From Actinokineospora alba (GTDB taxonomy: Bacteria; Actinomycetota; Actinomycetes; Mycobacteriales; Pseudonocardiaceae), in NCBI RefSeq assembly GCF_004362515.1, contig NZ_SNXU01000001.1:6076001-6140000 (forward strand): a stretch of 64,000 bases of DNA, given 5' to 3'. Position numbers and translations under genes: made by a program. Each line of letters begins with the position of its first letter. The stretch's first letter is position 1. Under the pieces are notes generated by a model that searched no databases, had not been told where the DNA came from, and saw only the letters and a list, made by a program, of their open reading frames with translations. Of the stretch, positions 28,768 through 37,449 are shown piece by piece.

Positions 28768-29562
28768 TCACGCCGCGAACTGGCCAGGCGTTCGACCGTC
28801 GCCGGCGGGCCCGCGGTACGCCTGCGCGATCTCCAGCCAGGCCGTGGCCTCCGGGCCCGCGGCCTCGACCGCCAAGTCGCTGTGGTGGCGCCGCCGCGTG
28901 ACCAGCAGGCAGAAGTCCACCGCGGGCCCGGAGATCCGGTTCGCCGCGTCGGCGGGTCCGAATGTCCACAGTGCCCCCGAGGGCCCGGTGATCTCGAACC
29001 GGAACTCCGCGTCCGGTGTGGGCAGCGCGCGAGCGAGATACCCGAAGTCCCACGTCCGCACCGCGAACGCCACGAGGTGGCGCAGCCGGTCGGAGAACGT
29101 CCGCCGAACCCCGAGCGCGTCGGCGATGTCCTGCCCGTGCCCGAAGAGTTCCATCATCCCCGCGCAAGCCAGGATGGCGGGCGGCAGCGGCCGAACCAGC
29201 CAGGGCACCATCGACTCCGCCGGAACCGCGGCCAACGCCTTGATCGCGTCGTCCCGGTCCGACCGCCAGCGGGAGAGCAGCACCTCGGTCGGGTCACCGA
29301 GATACTGCGACATCGCCATGGTCACGTTCGCGTCGAAGTCCGGGCTCAGCGTCGCGGCCAGGGCGCCGAAGGCGGCGGGGTCGGACGCGGCCAGGCCCGC
29401 CAGCCGGAACGTCGCCGCGAGGTGCGCGACCTGGTGGGTGACCGTCCACCCCGGCGACGGGGTCGGCGTCCCCCACTGCTCGGCGGTGAGGCCCGCGACC
29501 ATTCGGTCGACCTCTTCGCCCTCAACGGTCAGCGCGATGATCACGTCTTGCAGATCGGACAC
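28768..29562 (-). CDS. DinB-like metal-binding protein (TIGR03084 / maleylpyruvate isomerase-like)
   Basis: A 264-residue protein. The N-terminal DinB-type bundle has WTVTHQVAHLAATFRLAG and the later metal ligand segment MELFGHGQDIADALG, followed by a C-terminal SCP2-like domain (FEITGPSGALWTFGPADA, FCLLVTRRRH). Family members are related to mycothiol-dependent maleylpyruvate isomerase, though most have no known reaction. The start is GTG 29562 because AAAGGA lies eight bases upstream. The gene is downstream of, and on the same strand as, the enediyne-type thioesterase, 115 bases away. Confidence 0.85.
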   Translation of the reverse strand: MSDLQDVIIALTVEGEEVDRMVAGLTAEQWGTPTPSPGWTVTHQVAHLAATFRLAGLAASDPAAFGALAATLSPDFDANVTMAMSQYLGDPTEVLLSRWRSDRDDAIKALAAVPAESMVPWLVRPLPPAILACAGMMELFGHGQDIADALGVRRTFSDRLRHLVAFAVRTWDFGYLARALPTPDAEFRFEITGPSGALWTFGPADAANRISGPAVDFCLLVTRRRHHSDLAVEAAGPEATAWLEIAQAYRGPAGDGRTPGQFAA

Positions 29563-29677
29563 GGCGGTTGTCCTTTCGCGAGCGAATGACTTCCAGGATC
29601 CGTCAGGCCGCCCCGCGGGGTCGTCTCCACGTTTGCGGCCCGCACGGCACGTCCGGTGCCGGGTCGGCGGACGGCGG

Positions 29678-30118
29678 CTAGGTCGAGACCCCGGCGACCG
29701 CGTACGGAGCCAGCGCCCGGCGCAGCTCCAGCGGAACCCGAGCGGGCACGGTGTTGGGGTAGGGGCCGCGCATGCACGCGATGCGCTGCACCCCTTGCGC
29801 CACCAGCGTCTCACCGTCGTCGTGCAGCTTCACGTAGTCGAAGGTGAACTGGGCCTGGGTCTGGGTCAGTTCTTCGAGCCGCATGCGGATCGACAGGTCG
29901 TCGAACGCGGTGATCTCGGCGAAGAAGTCGCACTCGGCCTTGAGGGTGAACAGCTTCAGGTCCCCCTTGACCTCCTCAAGGACCTCCGGGGCCTCGGTTT
30001 TGAGGAACTTCTCCCGGCACAGTCCCTGCCACCGCAGGTAGTTGACGTAGTAGACGTTGCCGACGAGATTGGTCTCCTCGAAGCCCACCGTGTGCCGGAG
30101 CTCGAAGTAGTCCGCCAT
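29678..30118 (-). CDS. Enediyne-type hotdog thioesterase (E10/TebC/CalE7 family)
   Basis: A 146-residue single hotdog-fold protein. It carries the family hallmarks GFEETNLVGNVYYVNYLRW near the N-terminus, FFAEITAFDDLSIRMRLEEL in the centre and ACMRGP near the end. In enediyne pathways this enzyme releases the polyene from the iterative PKS. Its ATG overlaps the PKS stop in TGATG, as expected for the conserved PKS-TE pair. It appears intact although the partner PKS looks inactive, so it may now have another substrate. Confidence 0.92.
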   Translation of the reverse strand: MADYFELRHTVGFEETNLVGNVYYVNYLRWQGLCREKFLKTEAPEVLEEVKGDLKLFTLKAECDFFAEITAFDDLSIRMRLEELTQTQAQFTFDYVKLHDDGETLVAQGVQRIACMRGPYPNTVPARVPLELRRALAPYAVAGVST

Positions 30119-33100
30119 CAGCGTTCCTCTCCCGACAGGACCGCGAAGACGACCGGGTCGGGGCGGTCTTTGACCGTCGTGACCCAAGTCGCGATCTTGT
30201 CGTCGCCCGCGGACAGCACCACCCAGCGATCGGGGTGGACGCGGTCGAGAGTCAGCGCCTGGCCCGCGGCCCCGGTTTTGCCCAGTGCCCGCAGCGCGGC
30301 CCGGATCCGGGTGCCCGCGACCGCGGCGCTGTCGGCCGCCTCGGTGGTGAGCAGGTCCCGCAGGGCGAGCTGCTCGTCGAGCAGGCCCGGCCAGTCCACG
30401 TCGGCGGCGGACTCGATGGCGCAGTCGAGCCTGCCGGAGCCGACGACCACGAAGGTCAGGCCCGCGCCATGGGACATGGCTACGCCGTCGGGGAGGCGGC
30501 GCACCTCGGCGGTCCGCCCGAGTGCCCTGCTGACGGCGAGTGTGGTCTGGCGCCGCCCCTGCGCGTCGGGCTCGACGACGACGGACCGGCTGCCGCCGAA
30601 CACCCGCTCCAGCGAGCGTTCCACAGTGGACCCAAGCAGCGCGGGCGCCCACGGCGCGCCATCGCGGCGGCCGACAGACCGCAGCAACAAGCCTTCCCAG
30701 CGCTCGACGACCTGGCCGTCGGGCGTGCGCACGTCGACGTCGAAGATGTGGCACTCGCCGTCGTGGCGGCGTTCCCGGGCGTCCATGACCACCGATTGCG
30801 GGTCCTCTTCGGACCACTGTGCCAAGTAGAGCCGCTCGACACCTTGCGGGAGCAGGATTTCCTCGGGGACACAGCACTGGATGGCGTGCATGACAGCGTC
30901 GCGGGTGCCGGGGTCGGCCAGCAGCAGCCGCCGCGGCAGGTGCGCGGCGAACCAGGGAGCGGTCGTCGTGCCGCCCAGTTCGGCCACCACGTGGCGCGCG
31001 CTGACCTTACGGTAGGCACGAACGCGCTGAAACCGCTTGCCCTGGAACAGAACGCTGCCATACAGCTCGGCCGGGTTCAAGGCGACCGCGGGGAGCCGAG
31101 GGTCGGGGGCGGCCGACCGCGGCGGCTCCGGGCGCGCCTTCAGGGTGGCGCGGACGTGGTCCACGCTGAACCCGTTCTCCTCGCCGCGCACCACGACGTC
31201 GACGGTCTCGGTGTCGCGGACCAGCGCGGCCAGCCGGAGCTTGGTGGACCCGCCGGGGTGGACGGTGATCGGGCGAAGGAATTCGACGTTCTCCAGCAGC
31301 GGCGCGCTCTCCGAACCGCTCAGCGCCGAACCGACCTGCGTCATGGCTTCCAAGGCCATCGTGGCGGGGAAGTGCGGCTCGCCGTCGAGCAGGTAGTCCG
31401 CCAGGTACGGGTCGTCGGCCACGGAGAGTTCGACCTCGGTGATCAGCTCGATGCCCGGATAGTGCGCGACCACGTGGTCGACGAACCGGGTCATCGTCAG
31501 CTCGATGTCCTCCATCACGGGCTGACCAGCGGTGCGGCCGCTGATGAGCACCACCGGTCCGGCGCTCGGGTCGGCGAGCACCTCACGCAGGACAGCGATG
31601 CCCTTGTCCGGGGTGACGCCGTCAGCGTCCGACCACTTCAGCGCCAGCACCCGCGTGTCCGGGTGCTTCCCGCCGAATTCGACCGTCAGCTCGGACATCC
31701 AGTCGGTCGCCGTGGGGTGATGCGCCGCACCGGCCGGGCCGAAGGTGACCAGCAGCTTGAGCTTGCCAGGGTCCACCGCACCAAGCACCGCGCGCAGTTC
31801 GGTGATCTCGGGCGCGGACGTCCGTCCGAGGTCCTCTTCGGACGGACTGGCCCGGGTGCCGTGCAGGACCGCGGTGACCGGACCCAGCTCGGCCTCGAAT
31901 CGCGCGACCGCGGCGGCGACCTCCTCCGCGGCGGCGACGTCGGCCCGCTGGTAGCGGTAGTCGACGCCCGCGGCCGCCATCCGGGCCAGGGTCCCGGCCA
32001 GCGTGGGGTTCTCGCTCGGGTCGGCCTCACCGAGCAGCGCCAGCTTGGCCGTGGAATCCTGGGCGATGGCCAGCACGCAGTCGGCTGTGATGGTGTTGCC
32101 CGCACCGGTGACCAACAGGACGTCGGTGCCGTCAAGCGGCGAGGAGCCGATGGGGCGGGCGGGTGCGATCAGCGCCTTGAGCACCGGGATGGTGCGGGTG
32201 CCGTCGGCGCCGTAACGGACCTCGGAGAACCAGTTGGTGGCGGCCGCTTCGCCGACGACCCGCCCGACGGCCACCCTGATCGAGTCCGGTGTGGACGGTT
32301 CGGTGTCGGCCAGCCCGACGACGGTTGTGCGCGTCGTCGGCGTGTCGAGGCGCACCGTGCGGGCGAACTCGGCGGCGCCGCGGCGGTGCTGCACGGCGAC
32401 GAATCGGCCTTCGTCGGCGACGGCGGCCTTGCCCGCGGCGAGGACCAGGTCGACATAGGGTTCGCCGTCATTCGGCAGGCACAGCAGGACACCGTCGCCG
32501 ATGCCCGCCTTCGCCAGTGCGGCGCGCAGCGGCTCGGCCAGCGGGTGGCCCTCCGGGGCGAACACCTGCCACTGCCCGGGCGCGCCGATACCGGAGACGA
32601 CCGACGGGCGTCGCTGCGGGACGTGCTCGACCAGGAACGGGCGGACCCAGGGACCGCCCGCGGCGGGGTCGTCGACCCGCGTGTCCGCCGGGGTCGCGTC
32701 CGCTGGGGACAAGGGGGTGGAGCCCCCCGCGGACGCGACCCCGCCGCCATGGCTGTCCTGGTGGAGGGGGGCCACCAGGTCCGCGCCGATGGCGGGCGCG
32801 GCCTCGCACTGGCTCGACGAGGGGGTCGTCTCACCGTCGAGTGCGAGGAGCAATCGGTCACCGAACAGCGCGGAGGTGTCGACCGGTGCGCCGAGGACGA
32901 ACGCCGCGCCCGCCACGGTGAGCAGCGGGCTGAGCGAGTCGCTGTCGGTGTCGAGCGCGAGAACGGGCTTGTCCGGTGCGATCTGTCCGAGCAGGCTGGT
33001 GAGGCCGGCGGCCGCGCCGACCTCGATCAGCAGGTCCACGTCGCGGGCGGCGCGGGCCGCGGCCTCGGTGAACCGCACCGGGAGGAGAACCTGGTCGACC

Positions 33101-34629
33101 AGCAGGGCGCGCGGGTCGGTGTCGGGGTCGAGGACGTCGCCGGTGACCGTGGAGGCGACCTGGCGGACCAGCCGCTCGAAGGGCCGCTCGGCGAGCCGGT
33201 CGGTCATCGCCTCCGCCGCCCGCCGCACCAGCGGCGAGTGGAAGGCGTGCGGGACGTTGATCCGGATGGCGGTGACGCCCTCGGCGGCGGCCTTGGCGCA
33301 CACCGCGTCGACGGCCTCGGCGGCCCCGGAGATGACGGTCTGTTCGGGGCTCTCGTACCCGGCGATCACCACCGGGTGGCCCGCCATCAGGCCCTCGGCG
33401 CCGGCGGGGTCGATGAGCATGGCGGCCATCGCGCCGCCGCCGTCGCTGGCCTGGGCCATGATCCGGCCGCGGATCCCGGCCAGCTCCTGCAGTTCGGGCC
33501 CGCCCATGGCGCCCGCCCAGGCCAGCGCCGTCAGCTCGCCGAGGCTGTGGCCCACGGCGATGTCGGCCTCGATGCCCAGGGTGTGCAGCACGCGCAGCCC
33601 GGCGAGCGAGCCGGTGACGACGCGTGCCTGCACGACCTCGGGTGCGGTCGGGTCGCCGACGAGCGTGTCGGAGTGGAAGACGTGGTCGGCGGCCGGGAAC
33701 CGGCGGCGCAGGGCGCCGACTCCGCGTCCCGATCCCCGGCCAGGGAACAGGAACCCCAGCTTCGGCGCGACTGACCGGCTGTCCAGCAATACTCCCTCGG
33801 CCGGGGAGAACAGTGCGGTCTGCCCCGCGTCGAGCGCCGCGACCAGCAGGTTGAGCTTGCGCTCGGCGTCCTCGGGGGAACTGGTCACCACCGCCGCGCG
33901 CAGTGGCCCGCCCGCCAGTTCAGTGGAGAGCGTGGCCGCGAGCTCGGCGGGCGCGAGTTCGTGCGCCCGCGCGGTGACCCGGGTGAGCTTGGCGCGCAGC
34001 CCCTCGACGTCGTCGGCGTCGAACAGCAGCAGCTCCGCGTCCTGGTTGGTGATCAGATCCAGGATGCCCGCGGTGCCCCACTCGGAGACGCGGGCATAGA
34101 TCTTGCCGCCGCGGGCGATGGCATCGGACTCGCGCATCAGCACGAGGACGCCTGCTGCCACGCCCGGCCGGAAACCGTTGGGGTCCTTCAGCTCGCCGGT
34201 GGTGGACGCGCCCGCCTTGGCGAGGCCGACGACCTTGAACGGGTCGATGGCCAGGTCGAGGCCACCCACGATGGCGACGTCCAGATCCCCGTCGACCAAC
34301 GCCTTGGCGGTGGTGGCGACGGACAGCGGCGACGACGAGTGGGTGTCCGCGAGGGCGAAGTGGTCGCGGACGCGCCCGGCGACGGTGCCGGTCAGGCCAC
34401 GCGCGAGGGTCTCCATATTCGCGCCGGAGAACTCGCCGGTGAGGCGGTAGTCGAACGCGACCCCGGTGGACCGCTCGGGCAGCCCGTCGCCCTCGGGGAA
34501 GCCCGCGTCGGCCAGCGCCGCGGTCGTCACCGCGAGGGCGAGCCAGTCGGCGGAGGCGTATTCCTCCCGGGAACCCGCGCCGGGATGACGAAGACCAATG
34601 CCGACGATCGCGATCCGCTCACTGCCCAC
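30118..34629 (-). CDS. Enediyne-type PKS homologue with lost KS, ACP, KR, DH and PPTase motifs
   Basis: An open 1503-residue protein, shorter than the roughly 1900 usual for PKSE. KS remnant (1-195): starts RIAIVGIGLRHPG and keeps LDVAIVGGLDLAIDPF. The GACSSS motif reads DTHSSSPLSV (95-104), and the HGTGT-to-NTHV half is deleted in frame. AT (285-585) looks intact, with GHSLGE at 360 and HAFHS at 461. No ACP DSL motif occurs between 590 and 830. KR (835-1030): TGAGNTIT, with FGPAGAAHHPTATDW where Ser and Tyr are expected. DH: ADYLLDGEPHFP at 1077, Tyr replacing catalytic His; LFQGKRFQRV is kept. PPTase end: DCAIE at 1402 and a missing Glu before Lys1451. GTG start, GGGGTGG upstream. Constraint suggests a non-catalytic or AT-only role; family comparison is from memory. 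Confidence 0.88.
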   Translation of the reverse strand: MGSERIAIVGIGLRHPGAGSREEYASADWLALAVTTAALADAGFPEGDGLPERSTGVAFDYRLTGEFSGANMETLARGLTGTVAGRVRDHFALADTHSSSPLSVATTAKALVDGDLDVAIVGGLDLAIDPFKVVGLAKAGASTTGELKDPNGFRPGVAAGVLVLMRESDAIARGGKIYARVSEWGTAGILDLITNQDAELLLFDADDVEGLRAKLTRVTARAHELAPAELAATLSTELAGGPLRAAVVTSSPEDAERKLNLLVAALDAGQTALFSPAEGVLLDSRSVAPKLGFLFPGRGSGRGVGALRRRFPAADHVFHSDTLVGDPTAPEVVQARVVTGSLAGLRVLHTLGIEADIAVGHSLGELTALAWAGAMGGPELQELAGIRGRIMAQASDGGGAMAAMLIDPAGAEGLMAGHPVVIAGYESPEQTVISGAAEAVDAVCAKAAAEGVTAIRINVPHAFHSPLVRRAAEAMTDRLAERPFERLVRQVASTVTGDVLDPDTDPRALLVDQVLLPVRFTEAAARAARDVDLLIEVGAAAGLTSLLGQIAPDKPVLALDTDSDSLSPLLTVAGAAFVLGAPVDTSALFGDRLLLALDGETTPSSSQCEAAPAIGADLVAPLHQDSHGGGVASAGGSTPLSPADATPADTRVDDPAAGGPWVRPFLVEHVPQRRPSVVSGIGAPGQWQVFAPEGHPLAEPLRAALAKAGIGDGVLLCLPNDGEPYVDLVLAAGKAAVADEGRFVAVQHRRGAAEFARTVRLDTPTTRTTVVGLADTEPSTPDSIRVAVGRVVGEAAATNWFSEVRYGADGTRTIPVLKALIAPARPIGSSPLDGTDVLLVTGAGNTITADCVLAIAQDSTAKLALLGEADPSENPTLAGTLARMAAAGVDYRYQRADVAAAEEVAAAVARFEAELGPVTAVLHGTRASPSEEDLGRTSAPEITELRAVLGAVDPGKLKLLVTFGPAGAAHHPTATDWMSELTVEFGGKHPDTRVLALKWSDADGVTPDKGIAVLREVLADPSAGPVVLISGRTAGQPVMEDIELTMTRFVDHVVAHYPGIELITEVELSVADDPYLADYLLDGEPHFPATMALEAMTQVGSALSGSESAPLLENVEFLRPITVHPGGSTKLRLAALVRDTETVDVVVRGEENGFSVDHVRATLKARPEPPRSAAPDPRLPAVALNPAELYGSVLFQGKRFQRVRAYRKVSARHVVAELGGTTTAPWFAAHLPRRLLLADPGTRDAVMHAIQCCVPEEILLPQGVERLYLAQWSEEDPQSVVMDARERRHDGECHIFDVDVRTPDGQVVERWEGLLLRSVGRRDGAPWAPALLGSTVERSLERVFGGSRSVVVEPDAQGRRQTTLAVSRALGRTAEVRRLPDGVAMSHGAGLTFVVVGSGRLDCAIESAADVDWPGLLDEQLALRDLLTTEAADSAAVAGTRIRAALRALGKTGAAGQALTLDRVHPDRWVVLSAGDDKIATWVTTVKDRPDPVVFAVLSGEER

Positions 34630-34939
34630 GCCTCACCACCCCTGGACCGATTTGGACCGTTCCGGCACTGTTCACATTTCCGGGCCGCGCATAAACAATC
34701 GTCGCAACCATTTCGCGAGTCCAAGTTTGCGGCGGAACGCGATCGGTGTCGTCTCCGGCCGTGCGAGTACCGATCTTCGATCCTGCGCCGTATGGGTGAC
34801 CCCTGATTCGGACAACCCCTTTCAACGTGCGGATTTTCGCCGACTGACGCATTCCCGCCGGCCCGCTCAGTACGATCCCCAAGTCTCGAATGTCCGCCAT
34901 TCGCAGGCGCACCTGCCACTTATCCGAAAAGGACAGCGC
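34630..34939. promoter_or_regulatory. 310-base divergent promoter region (PKS / unbU)
   Basis: The region is less GC-rich than its surroundings and must hold promoters for both directions. A direct repeat TGGACCG (34643-34649 and 34653-34659, period 10) lies just before the PKS start and could bind a regulator with tandem half-sites. AAAAGGA at about 34926-34933 is the unbU ribosome site. No gene seen. Confidence 0.5.
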
Positions 34940-35917
34940 ATGAGCAGCAGCGATATCCGACAGGCGCGGGAGCCGGTCGCCGAGCAGGCATCGACCTCCA
35001 CGTTCGTCAGCGGCGTCTTCCCGCGCCGCCGGGGGCTGGTGATCGGACTGAGCGCGCTCGTGGGCTTCCTCCTGACCGTGGTGTGGTCGGCGAAGTTCGT
35101 CGACAGCACCATCGGCGACAGCATCGCCGACAGCATGCTGGGACACCCGGCCAAAGGCGCCGAGATCGGCGGGATCGCGGGCGGGATCGCCTTCGCCTTC
35201 GTCACCGGCCTGGCGGGCACCTTCACCGCGTGCAACATCGCGGTATTCGGTGCGATGACACCGATCCTGGGCACCACGGCGACCCGCTGGAGCCGGGTCC
35301 GAGCCACGCTGCGGCCACTGCTGTGGCTCTCGGTCGGCATGACCGCGGTGTCGGCGACCTACGGTGCGATCGTGGGGCTCGTGGGCACGTCGATGCCGCA
35401 GTTCTCCACCGCCAAGAACGTCGCGGGCACGCTGTCGGGCCGCAGCATCCAGTCGATGATCGTCTTCGGCCTCATCGGGCTGACCATGGTCTACCTCGGC
35501 CTCGCCGCCCTCGGTGTCGTGCGCGACCCGTTCGCCAAGCTGTCCCAGCGCTTTCCCAACGCTCCCATGCTGTTCATGGGCGCGCTGGTCGGCGGCTTCC
35601 TGATCGGCAGGCCGTTCGGGCTGTTCCGCCAGCTGTTCCGCGACGCCGCCGAGAGCGGGAACCCGCTCTACGGCGCCGCCGCGTTCACCCTGCAGTCCCT
35701 CGGCAACATCCTGATCATGGCGGTGCTGCTGCTGGTGACCAGCGCCGTCCTGGGCGGCAAACTGCGGGGCTGGTTCGCCGCGGACCCCCGCCGGATGGCC
35801 ATCGTCACCGCGTCCGCGCTGATCGCCGCGGGCGTGTTCACCTTCCTCTACTGGGATGTCCGGCTGCTCGCCGGGCGCGGCATCCTGCCGTGGTATCCGC
35901 TCGCCCCCTGGACCTGA
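34940..35917 (+). CDS. UnbU-like integral membrane protein of enediyne cassettes
   Basis: A 325-residue protein with about seven or eight hydrophobic segments. After a polar N-terminus of some 30 residues come LVIGLSALVGFLLTVVWSAKF, a loop with GHPAKGAEIGGIAGG, and FVTGLAGTFTACNIAVFGAM. UnbU proteins are found almost only beside enediyne PKS genes and their role is unsettled, with membrane or redox functions proposed. ATG 34940 has AAAAGGA six bases upstream. A strong terminator follows, so DUF1702 is probably transcribed separately. Confidence 0.82.
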   Translation: MSSSDIRQAREPVAEQASTSTFVSGVFPRRRGLVIGLSALVGFLLTVVWSAKFVDSTIGDSIADSMLGHPAKGAEIGGIAGGIAFAFVTGLAGTFTACNIAVFGAMTPILGTTATRWSRVRATLRPLLWLSVGMTAVSATYGAIVGLVGTSMPQFSTAKNVAGTLSGRSIQSMIVFGLIGLTMVYLGLAALGVVRDPFAKLSQRFPNAPMLFMGALVGGFLIGRPFGLFRQLFRDAAESGNPLYGAAAFTLQSLGNILIMAVLLLVTSAVLGGKLRGWFAADPRRMAIVTASALIAAGVFTFLYWDVRLLAGRGILPWYPLAPWT

Positions 35918-35936
35918 TCGCGCACTGAACGAGTGG

Positions 35937-35970
35937 AACGCCCTGCCGATTCGGGCAGGGCGTTCTTCTC
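35937..35970 (+). terminator. Rho-independent terminator after unbU
   Basis: AACGCCCTGCC (35937-35947) pairs perfectly with GGCAGGGCGTT (35954-35964), with a six-base loop followed by CTTCTC. One of the clearest terminators in the window. Confidence 0.85.
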
Positions 35971-36013
35971 ATTCGATTCCGCACTCTGGGAGATGCGCGG
36001 GGAGTAACGGACA

Positions 36014-36029
36014 CCCGACCATGGTCGGG
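36014..36029. promoter_or_regulatory. 16-bp perfect palindrome upstream of DUF1702 gene
   Basis: CCCGACCATGGTCGGG sits 17 bases before the ATG at 36047, immediately before the ribosome site. It could be a repressor operator or an RNA hairpin affecting translation. No second copy was noticed in the window. Confidence 0.5.
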
Positions 36030-36046
36030 AAGGCGGGGTGACATCG

Positions 36047-37087
36047 ATGCCGACAATTCTCGGCACGCTACGCAGAGTTCTCCTGACACCCGGTTTGGCC
36101 GACGTGACCTTCCGCGTCCGCGGCTTCCCGGGTGCGGACTCACCCGCCGCCGAGACACTCGAGGCGATTCCGCGGTCGGTGATCTGCGGGTTCGAATGGG
36201 GCATCGAGGCGAAGACGCTGTGGGAGGTCGAACAGCGCCTGGCGCTCGTCGAGCCGCGGCAGCGCGGCTTCGCCTACGAGGGCGCGGCGATGGCGGCCAC
36301 CGTGCGCGACGCCATGGCGGGCGGACGCGGGAAGCGCGCCAAGGAACTGCTCGACGGTCCCGGCGAGCCGCACCTCTTCCTGACCTACATCGGCATCGGG
36401 TTCGCCATGGCGCGGCTGCCGCGGGTGCTGTGGAAGAAAGTCATCCCCGAACTGGCCGCGTCGCCGTACCACCCGACGATGACCTGGCTGGCCGTCGACG
36501 GCTACGGCTTCGACCGCGCCTACTTCCAGACCAGGCGCTGGGTGGACCAGCAGCGGGTGCCCAAGCCCTACCCGTGGGAAGGCTCCGGCGAGTACTTCCT
36601 GCGGGCCTTCGACCAGGGGGTCGGCCGCGCGCTGTGGTTCATCCACGGGGCCCGTCCCGACGCCGTCACCGAAGCGGTGAACCGGTTCGCCCCGCACCGG
36701 CACGCCGACCTGTGGAGCGGTGTCGGCCTGGCCGCGACGTTCGCGGGCGGCTGCGACGAACCCGGCCTGATCCGCCTGCGCGCGGCGTCCGGGGCGCACT
36801 GGGCGGAACTCGCGCTCGGGGTGGTGTTCGCGCTGAAGGCGCGGACCTACGCCGGGTTCACTCCCCCGCACAGCGAACTCGCCGCCCGGGCCCTCACGGG
36901 GCTCTCGGTGTCGGCGGCGGTCGAGATCGGCGACGGCACCGCGGCCGACCCGTGGGGCACGGGCCTCGATCCCGCGTACGAGCGCTGGCGCGAGCGGATC
37001 CGCACCCGGCTCGTCGCCACCACAGTCGCCCAAGCGGTGGCCCAGACGTCCGCGGATCGAGTCCCCGAGGGGGAAGCGTTGCACTGA
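36047..37087 (+). CDS. DUF1702 family protein (enediyne-associated)
   Basis: A 346-residue soluble protein with DUF1702 signatures: RRVLLTPGLADVTFRVRGFP at the start, GFAYEGAAMA, LAVDGYGFDRAYF, AFDQGVGRALWF and ADLWSGVGLAATFAGG. The family accompanies enediyne PKS genes and related clusters; its reaction is unknown. I choose ATG 36047 (six bases after GGGGTG); GTG 36038 is an alternative. It appears full length, which contrasts with the PKS. Downstream genes read the same way. Confidence 0.88.
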   Translation: MPTILGTLRRVLLTPGLADVTFRVRGFPGADSPAAETLEAIPRSVICGFEWGIEAKTLWEVEQRLALVEPRQRGFAYEGAAMAATVRDAMAGGRGKRAKELLDGPGEPHLFLTYIGIGFAMARLPRVLWKKVIPELAASPYHPTMTWLAVDGYGFDRAYFQTRRWVDQQRVPKPYPWEGSGEYFLRAFDQGVGRALWFIHGARPDAVTEAVNRFAPHRHADLWSGVGLAATFAGGCDEPGLIRLRAASGAHWAELALGVVFALKARTYAGFTPPHSELAARALTGLSVSAAVEIGDGTAADPWGTGLDPAYERWRERIRTRLVATTVAQAVAQTSADRVPEGEALH

Positions 37088-37163
37088 AGACCGTGCCGTC
37101 GCGGCCCGCGGATCAAGGTCGTCCGGCAGCTCCGGCCGCACCCGCGTCCGGTGTGGACGTTCG

Positions 37164-37385
37164 ATGACGGCGGTGGCCATGAGCGGATTGAGGGAGATCA
37201 CCCAGGTGATTCTGAGCGTGCCGGGACCGCAAGCCAGCAAGGCGGAAGTGGCGGCCTGGTACGAGCGCAAGGCACGGTTGCTCGAGCAGATCGCGGCCGA
37301 GGGCGGCCCGGACTCCGATCAGGTGAGCGCGTTGGCGCTGTTGGCCCATCGGCGTTCGGCGGCCTTGATCGACCGTGCGGCATGA
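37164..37385 (+). CDS. Small helical protein (73 aa)
   Basis: A short Ala-rich protein with SKAEVAAWYERKARLLEQIA and a second helix LALLAHRRSAALID. It resembles the small actinobacterial hypothetical proteins with a W/Y-x-R-K-A helix, possibly DNA- or partner-binding, but no function is known. ATG 37179 is an alternative start. It lies between DUF1702 and the membrane pair. Confidence 0.55.
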   Translation: MTAVAMSGLREITQVILSVPGPQASKAEVAAWYERKARLLEQIAAEGGPDSDQVSALALLAHRRSAALIDRAA

Positions 37386-37449
37386 CGAATGATCACCCGC
37401 GGGTCCACCGTGCCGGTCGGCCCGCGGTAGGCGAAGAGAGGCGGGCGTG

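Noticed and set aside
30235..33774. 1179-residue plus-strand frame opposite the enediyne-type PKS
   Set aside because: Shadow reading frame; the minus strand holds the PKS and overlaps the thioesterase properly.
30118..34629. Calling the enediyne-type PKS a simple pseudogene
   Set aside because: There is no stop or frameshift in 1503 codons, codon bias is strong and the start and stop are coupled to neighbours. Motif loss is by in-frame change, so I report it as a CDS with probable loss of catalysis.
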